Assembly (NCBI GenBank): GCA_905221605.1
Contig: CAJNDS010002442.1
Span: 154,501 to 218,500 of the forward strand
Direction: 5' to 3'
DNA length: 64,000 nt
Source of the DNA: Symbiodinium natans
Lineage: Eukaryota; Sar; Dinophyceae; Suessiales; Symbiodiniaceae
The notes under the pieces: model-generated
Told to the model about the DNA's origin: nothing
The model's input: only the letters and a program-made list of their open reading frames with translations
Databases searched by the model: none
Shown: positions 35,225 through 47,300 of the stretch, piece after piece
Layout of the letters: the number at the start of each line of letters is the position of its first letter
Numbering within the stretch: position 1 is the stretch's first letter
Program-made: the position numbers and the translations under genes

Positions 35225-35475
35225 CAGAGACAGAGAAAGAGAAAGCGAAAGCGAAAGAGAAAGAGAAAGAGAAAGGGAAAGAGAAAGAGAAAGCGAAAGA
35301 GAAAGAGAAAGAGAAAGGGAAAGGGAAAGAGAAAGAGAAAGAGAAAGAGAAAGAGAAAGAGAAAGAGAAAGAGAAAGAGAAAGAGAAAGAGAAAGAGAAA
35401 GAGAAAGAGAAAGAGAAAGAGAAAGAGAAAGAGAAAGAGAAAGAGAAAGAGAAAGAGACACACACACACACACAC
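35186..35475. repeat. Compound (GA)n-(GAGAAA)n-(CA)n satellite
   Basis: (GA)15, then about 38 copies of GAGAAA with scattered GCGAAA and GGGAAA variants, then (CA)8. The purine-only plus strand spans about 270 bp, able in principle to form triplex DNA. Ser/Phe/Leu- and Lys/Glu-rich open frames here are artefacts. Confidence 0.97.
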
Positions 35476-35499
35476 TAGGATATTCAATTATTCGCAGCA

Positions 35500-38340
35500 A
35501 CTCCACTCAACGGCATGACGTTTTTGAAAACCGAACTTGCCAGGTTTAAGCACCCCACCCCCCAATTTCATTATTCTTCGCAAGCCCGCGAATATTAAAC
35601 CTTCATCATCCGTCAAGACAACAGTTCCAAGTCGACACCATTTCCGCCACAGCGTGATGCAGCAGCAGACGCTCTTTGGGACAGCAAAGGGTAGACGCTC
35701 ACTCGTCTGCAGGTTGGGTGGGAGAAAAAAATTCAGATCAGCTCGTGCCGAAATTCTACAAATTCGGCCAAGGCAGCACTGAAATCTTCTCAAGCTCAAC
35801 ACCAATATTTACTAAGATTATCCCCATGTAAAACCTTCCTGTGAAGGAATAAAGAAAACATCAATCTTCGATGGAGTGCATTCATCTGCGAACACAGGTG
35901 TGCCGGGTTTGGAAGGCAAGCCCTTTCGACTGCATGATGTTCTTAGCTTGAGGGAGGTCGCAAAGCATTTGCAGCAATTCCTCGCGGGCTTGCGTCGTGA
36001 TTATTTGTTCATGTTCCTTGCTTCAAGCCGTCCTTCCCTCAAGCCTTCCTTCCGTCCTTCCGTCCTTCCCTGTTTCCTTCCTGCCTTGCTGGCTTTCCTC
36101 CTTCCTCGAAATAGCTTTGTTATCCTGAGTGATGCTGGAGAAGTTCTTTAAACCCATGGTCGCGCTTCAGGTTGCCCCGGGCCACTAGCCCTTAAGCCCA
36201 AACAAGAACCCAACACCTAAATAGACTTCCACAAATCTCCCAAACCCCGAAACCCGCCCAAATTTCCTTGAGCCCATGATGCACGCCAGGGATGCTGCCG
36301 GCAGTTGCCACGCAGGCTATTCGCTGCGAAGTCTCCTGTCTTCTGGCCACCTGGCGGTGGATTTCAAAGCCTGGATCTCAGTCTCTGAGCAGGGCGGTGG
36401 AGGCCCGATATACCAGAAATTCAGAAATGCTCCCAAGACATCCTATGAGGACCTGCACATTCTAGAATCTGTGGCCCCAGTTGAGAAAGTGAGCTCGGGA
36501 ATGAACTGGAAGTGCCTCTCCCAGGCAGCGCCGAATCGACAGCGCAGCTTCAGGGGCGAATTCCTCGAAAGCATGGGGCCACCACAAGTCTTCATTTGGC
36601 CCGACTTTTGCCTCAAGTTCTTCCTCTGAAGTCTTTTTCTTTCTGAAGGGCCCTCACCAGACCCTCGATGAGTATGAGGACAGGTTTGTCAGCTTTGGAA
36701 GTTGCCGTCCTGGAGAGCACTGCAGAACAGCTTCGGAGTAAAAGCCTCTGAGCATCCCTACTTGCAATCCATCTTGGTGGCCCTCAGGTCCCCCATCCTG
36801 CAGAAGGCTGTCGTGGTGGCCTCAGCAGCTGCCAGGTGCAGTACCTGCAGCAGTGGCTCACGCCTCGGAAACTTGGCTCCCCCCCCTTCAGCCCCCCTTC
36901 CGCTTCACGGCCTGGGCACCAGCCAGAGCTGCTGCTGCTTCCGCCGCTGCTCTTTTCCCGAGCCCCTCTGGGCCGGCAAGGAGCACCGCGCTGCGCCTGG
37001 GAGAGTTCGAGGCTCGGCTTGGAGCTGCTCGGATGCAGATGATGCAGTTGGGCCCCCCGGGTCGTTGACTCGGCAGAGCGCCAGAAGATGTTATCGACGT
37101 CTGCCTGACATGTCTCAGCACGTTGCAGCCACCTCTTACGGGAAAGCAAAAGATCAAGCTGGGCCACGCACCAATTGCAGGGGCAATGTGACTGCCTCCC
37201 GCAGCACTGCCTGACTTGCTTCAAGCTGCAGACCTATCCGGCCTATCCGGCCTATCCGGCCACAATCAGAAACCGCAGCAATGGTAACGCTCGAGCCTTT
37301 GCTTCGTCCAAGCCGATGAGGTCGGCCAGCTGCGCTTTTGGCCCAGGCTCTCTCACGAGCGGCCTCCTGTGTAGGTGTAGATGCAAGGTGCTGCAAAGGT
37401 GCTGCAAAGGTGCTGCAAGGATTGCCAAGGATTGCCAGTCTGGTTCTGGCTCTGCACTCTCCGCACTCTAAGCAGAAGCACAGCCCTGTCCATCCGGAGT
37501 CAGCCGCTGGGCACTCTGATTTTGACCAGAAGCCAATCTGCAGAGGCAACGGTGATGGCCTATGAATGATGATGACTGCCTATGATGACCTATAAACGCT
37601 GTTTGATGCTTTGGGCCAGACCGCGCCTCACCTCTCACTCGCAGCCAGAGCAGCAGATGAACCAATTGCAGCAACATTGGCTGCATCATGGACGGTCTTT
37701 GGTACTGTGGGTCAGAATGGGCATACTGGGCCTTCACGGTTGGGCGTGCTCAGGTACAGTCAAACCCCTTGACGAGCCCTTACGACTCTGTCTAGGACTG
37801 CTTCGGCTGTCGTTGTTCGGTTTGCTGGTGTGTCTGTAGCTCACGGTCATCGGGCTACAAGGTAGGGCTTACGTGGGCACGTTGACGGATCACTTCGTGC
37901 CTTTTCTGCGATTTCCCTTTGCAGGAAGCGTACATGGACACTGCCATGAGCTCACTTTGATCGTTCTGCATGTCTGAAGACTGTGAACCATGATTCAAGA
38001 AGGCCGGTTGGGCTTGAAGACGTCAAAAGCACGCAAAGAGCACTCCCCGAAGCCATCCAGAAATCGGAAACCCATCGTTGCACAGCACTTCTTCCTTTTT
38101 CCCCAGACTCAAGCTTCGGCCGGCACCTGGGAGTCGACAAAAGGGCTTCCCACTGCACTGCTTTTGACAAGACGGCGTTCCACCGTGAAGATCTTGGGAC
38201 CCTGCTCCCTCCCAGAATCTTCGATACTTCTCGCTCTTCTTCAGGAGATCCTGCTGAATGTCAAAGACATCAGTGCTGATTGACAACATAGCAGGGTATA
38301 GGGCTTACGGCTTATGGGTCAGCATCTGGTTTCTTCTCGC
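35500..38340. other. No gene recognised
   Basis: Contains a (CCTT)n-like stretch at 36.03-36.10 kb, an 11-bp repeat (GGCCTATCC)n at 37,229-37,262 and a GGTGCTGCAAA repeat at 37,388-37,420. A minus-strand frame at 37,157-36,888 includes AVLLAGPEGLGKRAAAEAAAALAG, which resembles a P-loop start but lacks the Ser/Thr after Lys. I do not assign it. Confidence 0.35.
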
Positions 38341-38387
38341 TTCACGCTACTGCTCTTTTTCAAGCCTCAGGCTGAAGCAATGTCCCT

Positions 38388-41300
38388 TCACCCTCCAACT
38401 CTGCGGCCCAGCTCCTCATGGGGGCCTTGCTCACGGATGACTCCACCCTGGCAGCTTGAGCATACAAGTAGCGCGACGCAACCTGCCCGGCCCTTCTTGC
38501 AACCTCGGCACGACATATATACGATACACATACACGTGCTATATACATACATCAGTGTACATCGTTGCTCTCTCCTTGAGCTCGGCCCTCAAGACCTGGT
38601 AACCCTCTGATCGCACTGGCTACGTACTCCATGCTCAGTTTCGGTGTCCCGGGAGTACAGCACTCAACGCGCCTCGAGGAAGGCCACCACGTCGCATCGC
38701 TGGACAGTTGCGAGGCGGTGTGCTACCACCAGGCAGGTGCGTCCTGGTCTGGATGCGTGAGTAAGCTGCCAGACATAATTATCATACATGACCGTGCCTT
38801 TTGGGGATCGGCATGTCGCAACATCACAAGGCAATGGCAAAGTGTCCACCCGCTCCACTCCTTTCATGAGTTCATCCATCGCAGCTGCCAGGGCGCGCTC
38901 AGTGCGGACATCCAGAGCCGAAGTTGCTTCGTCAAGAAGCACGATGGACCTGAAAACAGAACTCGCCGAGGCATTGTTTCAAAGCCGAGGCCTCGGACCG
39001 TAGGAGTTCGGATAGTCTGCCGGGTTCCCACCACCTAGTCCTCTTTCTTCTGTGGCATGGACCGCCTATGAACCTTTGTGGCCAATCCGGAAACCCCCCA
39101 TACAAACCCATCTGCAAGCCCGAACCCTGACCCCCCCCCCCCACAAACCGCCACGCTCTTTGCATATGGATCTCAATTACACCGGCTAAATCTGTGGACT
39201 CTTCCCGAGCAATGCCTTCCCAGGCTTGCAGGCGCATATCATCTCACAATCTCAGTCGCCCGCGGGTCGGCCAACAAACATCTGGCAATACCAATGCGCT
39301 GCCGCCTGCACTGCAAGGTTGGCATGGCATTCGCTGAAAAAGGCGGTTGCCTGACGAGGAAGGTTTAAGCCCGACACTCTCCGCCACTCAGCTTCATGCC
39401 GCGCTCCCCGACTGGAGTGTCGTAACCTCTCCATGTGTCATGATCACAGAAGCCACGTCTGCAAGGGTGCGGGCTCAGGGCCACAGTATGTGTGAGGGAC
39501 GTAAATATACTGTCGCGTTTCAGCAACAACAAGCATTTTGCCGGGCTTACAGGGTGAAGCAAGTCTGTGCTTCGGCTTCCCCTTCAAGTTCCCTGGTTCC
39601 CTCCTTTAGAGCCTTGCTACAAGTCAACAGGCTCCCGGATCACTCAAGCACCCCTCTATCTTTCTCGGTACTTTTGCGGCCTTCGGGTAGGGATCGAATC
39701 TGCTGATGGATCTGCGCAAGTTCTGCAGCTCGCTCGACCTGCACAAGCTAGGCTAAAGTTAGCAAGGACATCCATCCGATCCATCTTTAGACAAGCAAGC
39801 CTGGCCTCAGCATCGGTTGCATCTGGCCTTCCGTAGCTGATGTTAAAACCTGGTCGAAGCACGGAATGTAAGACGGCATTTTTTGCCACTCCTCGAGGCC
39901 AAAGCTGATCGTATCGTTGAATAAAGAGCAGTCCTGCGCCATGCGCTTTAAAGTACTTCGCGGTACTGTGCCGGTGCAGCCGCGCGGACTTGAGTGACTA
40001 CGAAGGATTCCAGACTTCTCAAGTCACGACACGTGCCTGCGGGACAATTCCCAAGTGGCGTCGGAAGGTCATTGCGTCGAGGAGCTTCAAATCTTGGCCG
40101 TCGATGAACACCTGCCAGGCCAAGGTTCCTGAAACCGCTGCAGGGGCAGCAGGAACAGCGCTTTGCGCATTTTCGTCAGATAGGCCTGCCCTTGCTGAGG
40201 ATCTGCGAATCTGTAAAGCAAGCGCAGCAAGGTGCTCTTGCCCGATCCTCTGCAGCAGTTCAGTTTCAGGCTTCAGGCACCACATAGAATTCAACATATT
40301 CAACCTAAGACAGGGATCTTGTGACAAAGCAGAAGGGAAGTTGAGTGCAGAGCCAGAAGGCCCAACAATGGCCATTTTTGTGCCGGGTGACACCGCCTGG
40401 CCGAGACTGTGAATGGAAGAAGCAGCAAGGAAGTTATCCTTTCCCGGGAGCAACGATTCGCGTCAACCCGCTATAATGTGCGGCATCATGCATGCCAGCA
40501 AATTCACAGGGCTCGCAGGTGTCTGGACAGACCAGGCGCAGATTCATGATGATTTGCGGGGATACGCTATGCAACGCGGCTGCTGCGCGCACTATGCGCA
40601 CGAAATACTCGCCGCGGGCACCAGGGACGCCCCCGCAAGGACAGTGTTATGCGCATAGGCGTAGTGGACGTCTCGAAACTCCAGGGATCCTGTTGATCAC
40701 AAGAAGAAAAACACTGAGGAGTAGGAGACCTTCAGGCTGCCTCCTTTGAAGTCGAAGGGTACACCACCCCCCGGTGGCGCCGGGACAGCCGGCTCCTGAG
40801 ATGAGCGTGTACCTTAAGGGGGCCCGGAGTTGGTCCGACCGATCTCGGCCTGCTTGAGGAAGGCTGCAAGCTTGCCCAGGTCGACGAAGCCTTGGGTCGT
40901 GACCTTGCAGCATCTTGCGGCATGCAAGGTGCCTCGTTGGATGCTAGTGACAATTGGGCCCTCATGATGTCTTGCAGACTCTTCTGATGCTCTGGCAGTT
41001 CAGCGCAAAGATCACAGAAAGGACAGCTGACATGCCACTGGAACAAATCCAGGAAGAAAATTCTCATCACGCAGTGTGACAATTCTCACTTTTCCAACAT
41101 GAACCACTCCAGTCATGTAAAGGATCAACGTTGACAAAGATGCCGCCCTCTTTTTGCAAATTGCTCAGTTCTTGTGCCCTGCGAGCTGTGATCCAATCTC
41201 AAAGGAAGTAGTCCGGAGTGCGCTTCACTCCCTCGGCTGGGATCTCCTGCAGCCGCGAGATGCAGGGCTAGGACCTACTCCATTATGCGCTTGGCGAGCA

Positions 41301-44300
41301 TAAGAGTTTAGGCCTTCTGCACTGGAGGAGGGTCGAACTGCAAGAAGGTGTACCTTCGAAAACGTCTGCGGTAGAAGCACAAGGAGATGAGACACACCCT
41401 CATGAAGATATTCTGCGGTATTCTTGACATATTCTGCTACACAGGACCCTCAACAACACCCGGTGAAGCCCGGCGAGAGCACTTAAGATGCTCATCAATC
41501 TCCATGACGGCCGCCTGGTTCCCGCACCTCAGGCTTCCTAATTTATGGCTGCGAGCAAGCTTTGCCCAGCGCCTTTCGAATTTGCGGAGGCGAGGTAAAG
41601 CCCAAACCCGAAACCCTAAACCCTAAACTACCCTAAACCCTGAACCCTAAACACTATACCCTTAACCCGAAACCCGAAAACCCTGTTCAGGACGCTTCAG
41701 GCGACATGCAGGATTCATCGCGTTCGATTCTGATCGATTCTCTGGCCTGTAGCAGTAGTTCGGCGCTGAGAAGATTGTCACCACATGCCTGGCGAAAGAG
41801 TGCCTTGGCCTTGTCCCACTTCTGATTCTCAGGATGCAATTTGTCCGTGCACGGCGCCTGTCGTGGCACCAGTTGTAGCCTTCCATCACCAGCTGGTGTG
41901 CTCGCGCGATCAGCTTGAGGCCATTTGCGTGGTTGAACCTTTGGTTTACATCACATGCGTAGCTGTTGAGGTTCAGCCCCCCGTCATGCCATTGCCAAGC
42001 AGCTGATCTGAGATGTCCTGTCCAAAAGTGTATCCAGCGCCTGTGGAGCAAGCATGGAAGGCACGACAGCTGAATACGAATGGGCTGAACATTGACGAGG
42101 AACCGCGTGGTGAGATGCCCCAACCACATCGATCATCAGGATCTGACCACAGCAGGTCACACCTCATCTTGGGGGCTATCAACCATCCGGCCGAGAACTA
42201 GCTTGGCCGGTTCAGGGAAAGAATCGTTGGCCGAGCTGCATGGGGCCCTCGTGGGGCACCTAGAGCAGGTTCAAAAAACTTCGGGCACACCTGACGAATC
42301 GGAGTTGGCTCTTGTGGCCTCCTGGATTCGGTCCAGCTGGCGGATGTTGTCCAAGGAGTCGAGGGAAGGCGAGATACCGCCATGCATGCCTGTTATCTGC
42401 AAAGCCGTGAGACCCTTTTGTGCAAGCTCCGCCACGACAGCACATATTGGATAAATGATGCTGAGCCACAGATGATCTGATTTTCGATCACAGCCGTCAC
42501 CTGGATACTTGAAGAGGGAAGTAAACAAAAAAAGCAAGTCACTCCCCGCTGCCCCTGACCACGTTCTGGCAGGAGGCCGGCAAGTAGTCGAAAGAGTCGG
42601 TGAACAGCTTCCAGACCTGCGACACGTGAACACCTCTGCCTTCGTTCCTCAATACGAGTACCTGTTGTAGTTTCAAGCTCTGGCTTCAGCAACCTATGGG
42701 CAGGAGTGAGTTGGCTCCGACAGGGAGGCCTGTGGGCCACGATATGCTCGAACACACTCATCAAAGAAGCCGTACACCTGCGTAATTTGGCCTCATGCAG
42801 ATCCGGGGTGCGGTTGCAGAACCATCTTGCACAACAGCGGCAACCAGAAACAGCTTCATGAGTCATGATCTGTTGGTGGAGGCTTTGTGCTTCCTAGTTG
42901 CGACTCTCATGGTTGCCACGGAGGATAGTTATTCGCTCCTCGTGCAAGGGGGGCTGACTGCAATTCACGAGGTCTGCTTCTTCCCAAGCGTCTGCACAAC
43001 TTGTGGTCATGTCCTTGAAGCGCACTTTGTAGAGGAACATGAGCGACACTGTCTTCACAGAGTAGTAGCCGCGGTCCACGTAATCGCCCAGGAATAAGTA
43101 GTTGGTCCTGAGTAGGTGAGCAGGGCTCAGCCTCTCACAGTCCCTCCTCTTTTCAACTTGAAAAAAATCCGGCCCAGAAACTCTGGAAGTGGGCCCCCAA
43201 TTCGAAAGAGCTCCTGGATGACATGCTAGGCAGGCGAGAGCCAAAAAACGCCTAGGGAGTCAGATGCGGAGCTCCTTCAAGTCCAAGAACTGGCCATGGA
43301 TGTCTCCACAAACGGTCACCTTAAGAGAGCAATTCTGAGGTTGGCAAGATTGCTTCACCAGAAGATGGCTTGTGCATTTGTGTGCATAGACACAAGGAGA
43401 CTCTGCCGAGCCACAGGGCAGCGCACTGGTTGGCAGTTGGACTCCTCTTGAAGAATTTCCCTCACCTTCTCCTGGGCTGGACACCATGTGCTTCTGTTGC
43501 ATGAGCAAGACTGACACGAGCAGCGTCAAGTCCGCCAGGCTGTAATCAGATGTAATCAAGCGTCGCATAAGGATCTGCACTGTGCTTCCGACAGCTCACC
43601 CTTCTCCCTGCAGAAAAGGCTGTGTTTGCAAAGCATCCAAGCTCAAAACACCGGTGTCGAGGCCAGAAGAGGCCAAAGGTGCTGTGCAACGCATCTCAGG
43701 AAAGACATGGGCCTCACATGCTCGATTTGCCCTTCCAAATCAGTGTTCGTGGCATACTCGTCGGCTGCTGGCATACCCCTGCCCATGCAACGTCCAAGGC
43801 TGCTTTACTTGCGCATTTACTTTCGGTGCAGGCCGCGATGCCTGCACGATGGTCTGCCACTCAGCCACTAAGTGAGTAAGTAAGGGCATGCGAGGTCAAC
43901 TCATTGAGTCTTGAGCCAAGAATAGCAACAATTTCATGGTATCACACTGATGTCATGACTGTCTGTCCCCCATCCTCGTGTACAGAACAGTCACTGAGGC
44001 TCGCCACCCGATAGACACCTCCCAATATGCCCAAGGGCTGCATCAGCTGTGCCTTTCAAGGCGAGCGGAAGAACACGCTTCCCAAGTGATCCCGTGCGGC
44101 GCTGACCAGGATTCCATGAATCGCCACGACATCTCCGACCTGTCTTCTGAATGCCGTGTGACGTGTAGCAGAGCCTTGATGCTTTCCCCATGCGTTCAAT
44201 GCATGCCCACATCATCCCACATCTCTCTGCGCGCGCGTGAGCTGTCACCATCGGTTTCCCCATGCAGGAACATGCAGAAAGCACGACGGCAACACCGGCA

Positions 44301-47300
44301 GATCTCCGCTCAGCACTCGCGCCGACGTCAGGGCGAGAATGGAAGTGAAACTACCAACGACGATCACAGACTGGCCGAAGTTCAGCCTCATGCCATCATG
44401 CCACCAAGGTGATCTTAGGGTAAACTACAACGGGAGGTCAGCTGGGACGCCCGCTTTGCCAAGGAGTGCAGGACGGCCACCTGATGCCGAGCAGTACGGC
44501 TCAGGATTCATTGGTTGCGGGCTTAAGCACTTTACTGGTAGGCCTCCTCGGGTTTCACACACACACACACACAGAGACGTGGAGAGCAACCGCAAATGAA
44601 CACTCAGTGGTGGGCTTGTTCGGCTTCAAAGCGAGCGAGGGCATTGTCGTACCTCCTGCTTTCCTGAGCCTGGCTGGCTCTCAATGCACTCTTATGTCTT
44701 CTTGTCCTTGCTTCAGAAGCTCATTTTCGATCCGGCAAGGGCTCGGGTCCTCCCCCTGAAAGTACTTGACGACCTCGCAGTTCGCCAAGGAGTCAAAGAA
44801 GACCTTCAGAGAGGACGATCATACTGAGCTACTGGGCTACAGCTACTGCCCCTCGGCGCGATCAATGAAGGCAACAACACTGAGCTATGTCTCTCACCGC
44901 GCTGGCATCCTCCTCTGCCCTGTTGGACCGGCGCATGATTTCACGCCTTCAACAGGCTGCATCCACTTCATGTAGGGGCATCTTCAGGCGCTCGAAGTTG
45001 TGCCTGTGGTTGGAGAACTTCGTGGTGAAAGCCTAGGCTGCTTAAGAGGGACCTGAAGAGAGGCCATTCGAGACCCTGACGCTGCTCTCCGAAACCAAGG
45101 AGCTTGCCACGTACATGGCGATGGTGGAAGATGCTGCAAATGCACATCCCGGGCCTGCGTTGCTTGCCGAGTCTCTTGGGGTCACTCGATGTTCATGAAA
45201 ACTTGATTGTTCAGGACTCGTGACTTCAAGGGCAGCATCGGCCTGCCAGAGATGCCATGACGGTCAACGCCATAGCACACTCAACGGCTATGGGCATGAC
45301 GTTGAAAAGGAGCATGTTCAGCACCTTGCGTTTGGGCACTTATGAATCGGGCGCCGCAGGCCGCAACAGTGCTCTGAAGAGCTCTGAAGAGTCTCTGTCA
45401 GTTGCCACTTGTAACCAGAAGTGGTGAGGAGAGTCATGGTGCATTCATGAGCTGTCCCTGTGAGGTGCCTGGGTGAGCGACTTCGTGGCGCGATTCACCA
45501 CGACCTTGCTCGCGTGACAAAAGACACCTACATTTAATTTGAATCAACTTACTTCGAAGCAGCTGTCAGCAGCACGGACGGGTTGGGTCATCTAGTTCTT
45601 GTCAGATTACAACAAAATACAACAAAGAAGGACTCCGAGACCGTCATAGAGGCAGCCAATGTTCTGCTGCGGCGAAATCAGGTTGCCGCGATTATTGCGG
45701 ATGACATCTAGAACACAGAGCCTAAAACCCACCCAAAACAGCAAACGCATGCAAACGCTGTTGAACATGTTGGCATCGAATCGCAAGGAGGCGCCCGACT
45801 TCATTCTGCATTGTTCGAAAGACCGGCCGGGCAGAATCTCCGAAGTACCGACCCCCGGATCCATGTGCCGAGCATGAATCCTTGGAGACCTCAAGCCCAC
45901 CTTCCTACACGAGACGTACGACACTTGGCGACACGAATCACAAGGTCAATGCAAACGATGGCAGATTTTCAGTTTGGATGCAAGACCTCAGGGGTTTGTG
46001 GATCCAGGGAGAGACCAGCAAAGGGTGCCCTGCACAGCTAGTCGAAGGGAAGCATAGATAGTGACGAAGTTGCAGTGTGAGATCCAAGCCCTTCCGATGC
46101 GACAGATCCACATTGCACTCAAAGCCCGGAGCGTTGAGCGCACCAGGCTTGCTGGAAAGCAGGTAACTCCTTGGCGCAAGCAGATTCGTCCCGGTCTCTC
46201 CAGCGCACTAGAGCTAGAGCCGCCAAGCCGCGCGTCCAAATGGTGCAAGTGCCTTAGCTTCACGACAAGAGAAGTGTGCAAGGATGCACCGGGGCAGGGG
46301 ACAGTGACCCACTGCGGCTTCAAAACGGACGCACGGAGAGACTGGAAGTTGACAATGCCACAGAATTTGCCAGAAAACCCCAGATAAAACCCCCCGACTT
46401 CCCTCTCGACCCTCAAACCCTACGCCCTACACGCCCAAGGCCAAGGCACTCGAAGCTCCGCCGCGCAAGAGCCCGGCAGCTGCTCTGCGAAACTGTCGCG
46501 AAGAGCGCTGCGCGCAGCTCGTTGAATGCCTGGACTGATGCAGCTGCCGTTCTCCGATATTCGGGGTACCTTCTTGGGGTCCTTAGTAGAAGGGAATCCT
46601 ACTACTTGGGAGTCCATGATGGCGCGGTCCCTTATTTTCGCAAGCTCCCAGTTGATGCTTCCCCACTCTTGTACCCTGAGGTCGAAAGGGCCGCAATCCC
46701 CACAAATGTCAAGTACCCGTCCTGGACTACTGATGTGAGCTGGGGATTGCACGGTATACCAAAAAGAACCGAAAGTATAAGAGAGGTGACCCCGAAGTGA
46801 GAACAATCCCCAGCTATTGACCACGACACTGAAGGAACCAGCAAAGCAAATGAAAATGAAGAAGCACACGCACATTCGGTCGTGGCAAGATGCTGCACTG
46901 CATGGTGAGCACGTAAACTACTTGGCTTGATGGCTGCCTAGGGACACTCGTCGAGAGCCGGGCCAAGCCATATGCCTTGGCGTCGTTCTGACATCCACAT
47001 CCCAAGATTGTGGCTCAGACAGCTTCCTTCACAAGCCAACCTTGAATTGGGCATTTCCCAAAATAGGGGCACCTCTTATATACCCCAAATGGCATAGAAT
47101 CCTCTTAGCAGGGACCCCCATAAAGGGTACCCCTAACTTCGGAGACCCCCGATTGGTCCCAAGTCCGAGGAGCAGCCAGCAGCCCCAATGGCAAGGCTTC
47201 GATGCCGGAGCCCAGGGCATCAACCAAGTGCCCGAGCCTCAGAACGGCCAAAAAAAAACGATGGAAGAGAGGACACTGTATATCATACTGTATCATACTG

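Larger units (their letters stand above)
40904..44007 (-). other. 3.1 kb ABC-gene intron that contains the PP2A gene
   Basis: The donor is TATCGG|GTGGCG (44,007) and the acceptor CAAG|GTCACG (40,904). Joining them gives [14 protein letters not shown] in phase 0, matching the ABCB6 order (tyrosine-arginine, then a QTNFIDM-like helix) with no missing residue. The intron holds 220 bp of leader, the complete PP2A gene (43,786-41,199) and 295 bp after its stop. Confidence 0.85.

Noticed and set aside
36888-37157. P-loop ATPase suggested by GPEGLGKRAAAEAAAAL
   Set aside because: Walker A needs Ser/Thr after Lys; here it is Arg. No Walker B or other motif follows, and the segment is Ala-rich low complexity.
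38388-40903. ATPase-only (transmembrane-less) ABC gene or fragment
   Set aside because: The transmembrane exons exist upstream (47.4-44.0 kb) in correct order and phase. The gap between the halves is the intron holding PP2A.
41308-41353. PP2A gene ending prematurely in FDPPPVQKA-stop, without the methylation tail
   Set aside because: A GC donor (AAG|GCC) precedes that stop, and an exon at 41,246-41,199 supplies [15 protein letters not shown]-stop in phase, giving the canonical C-terminus.
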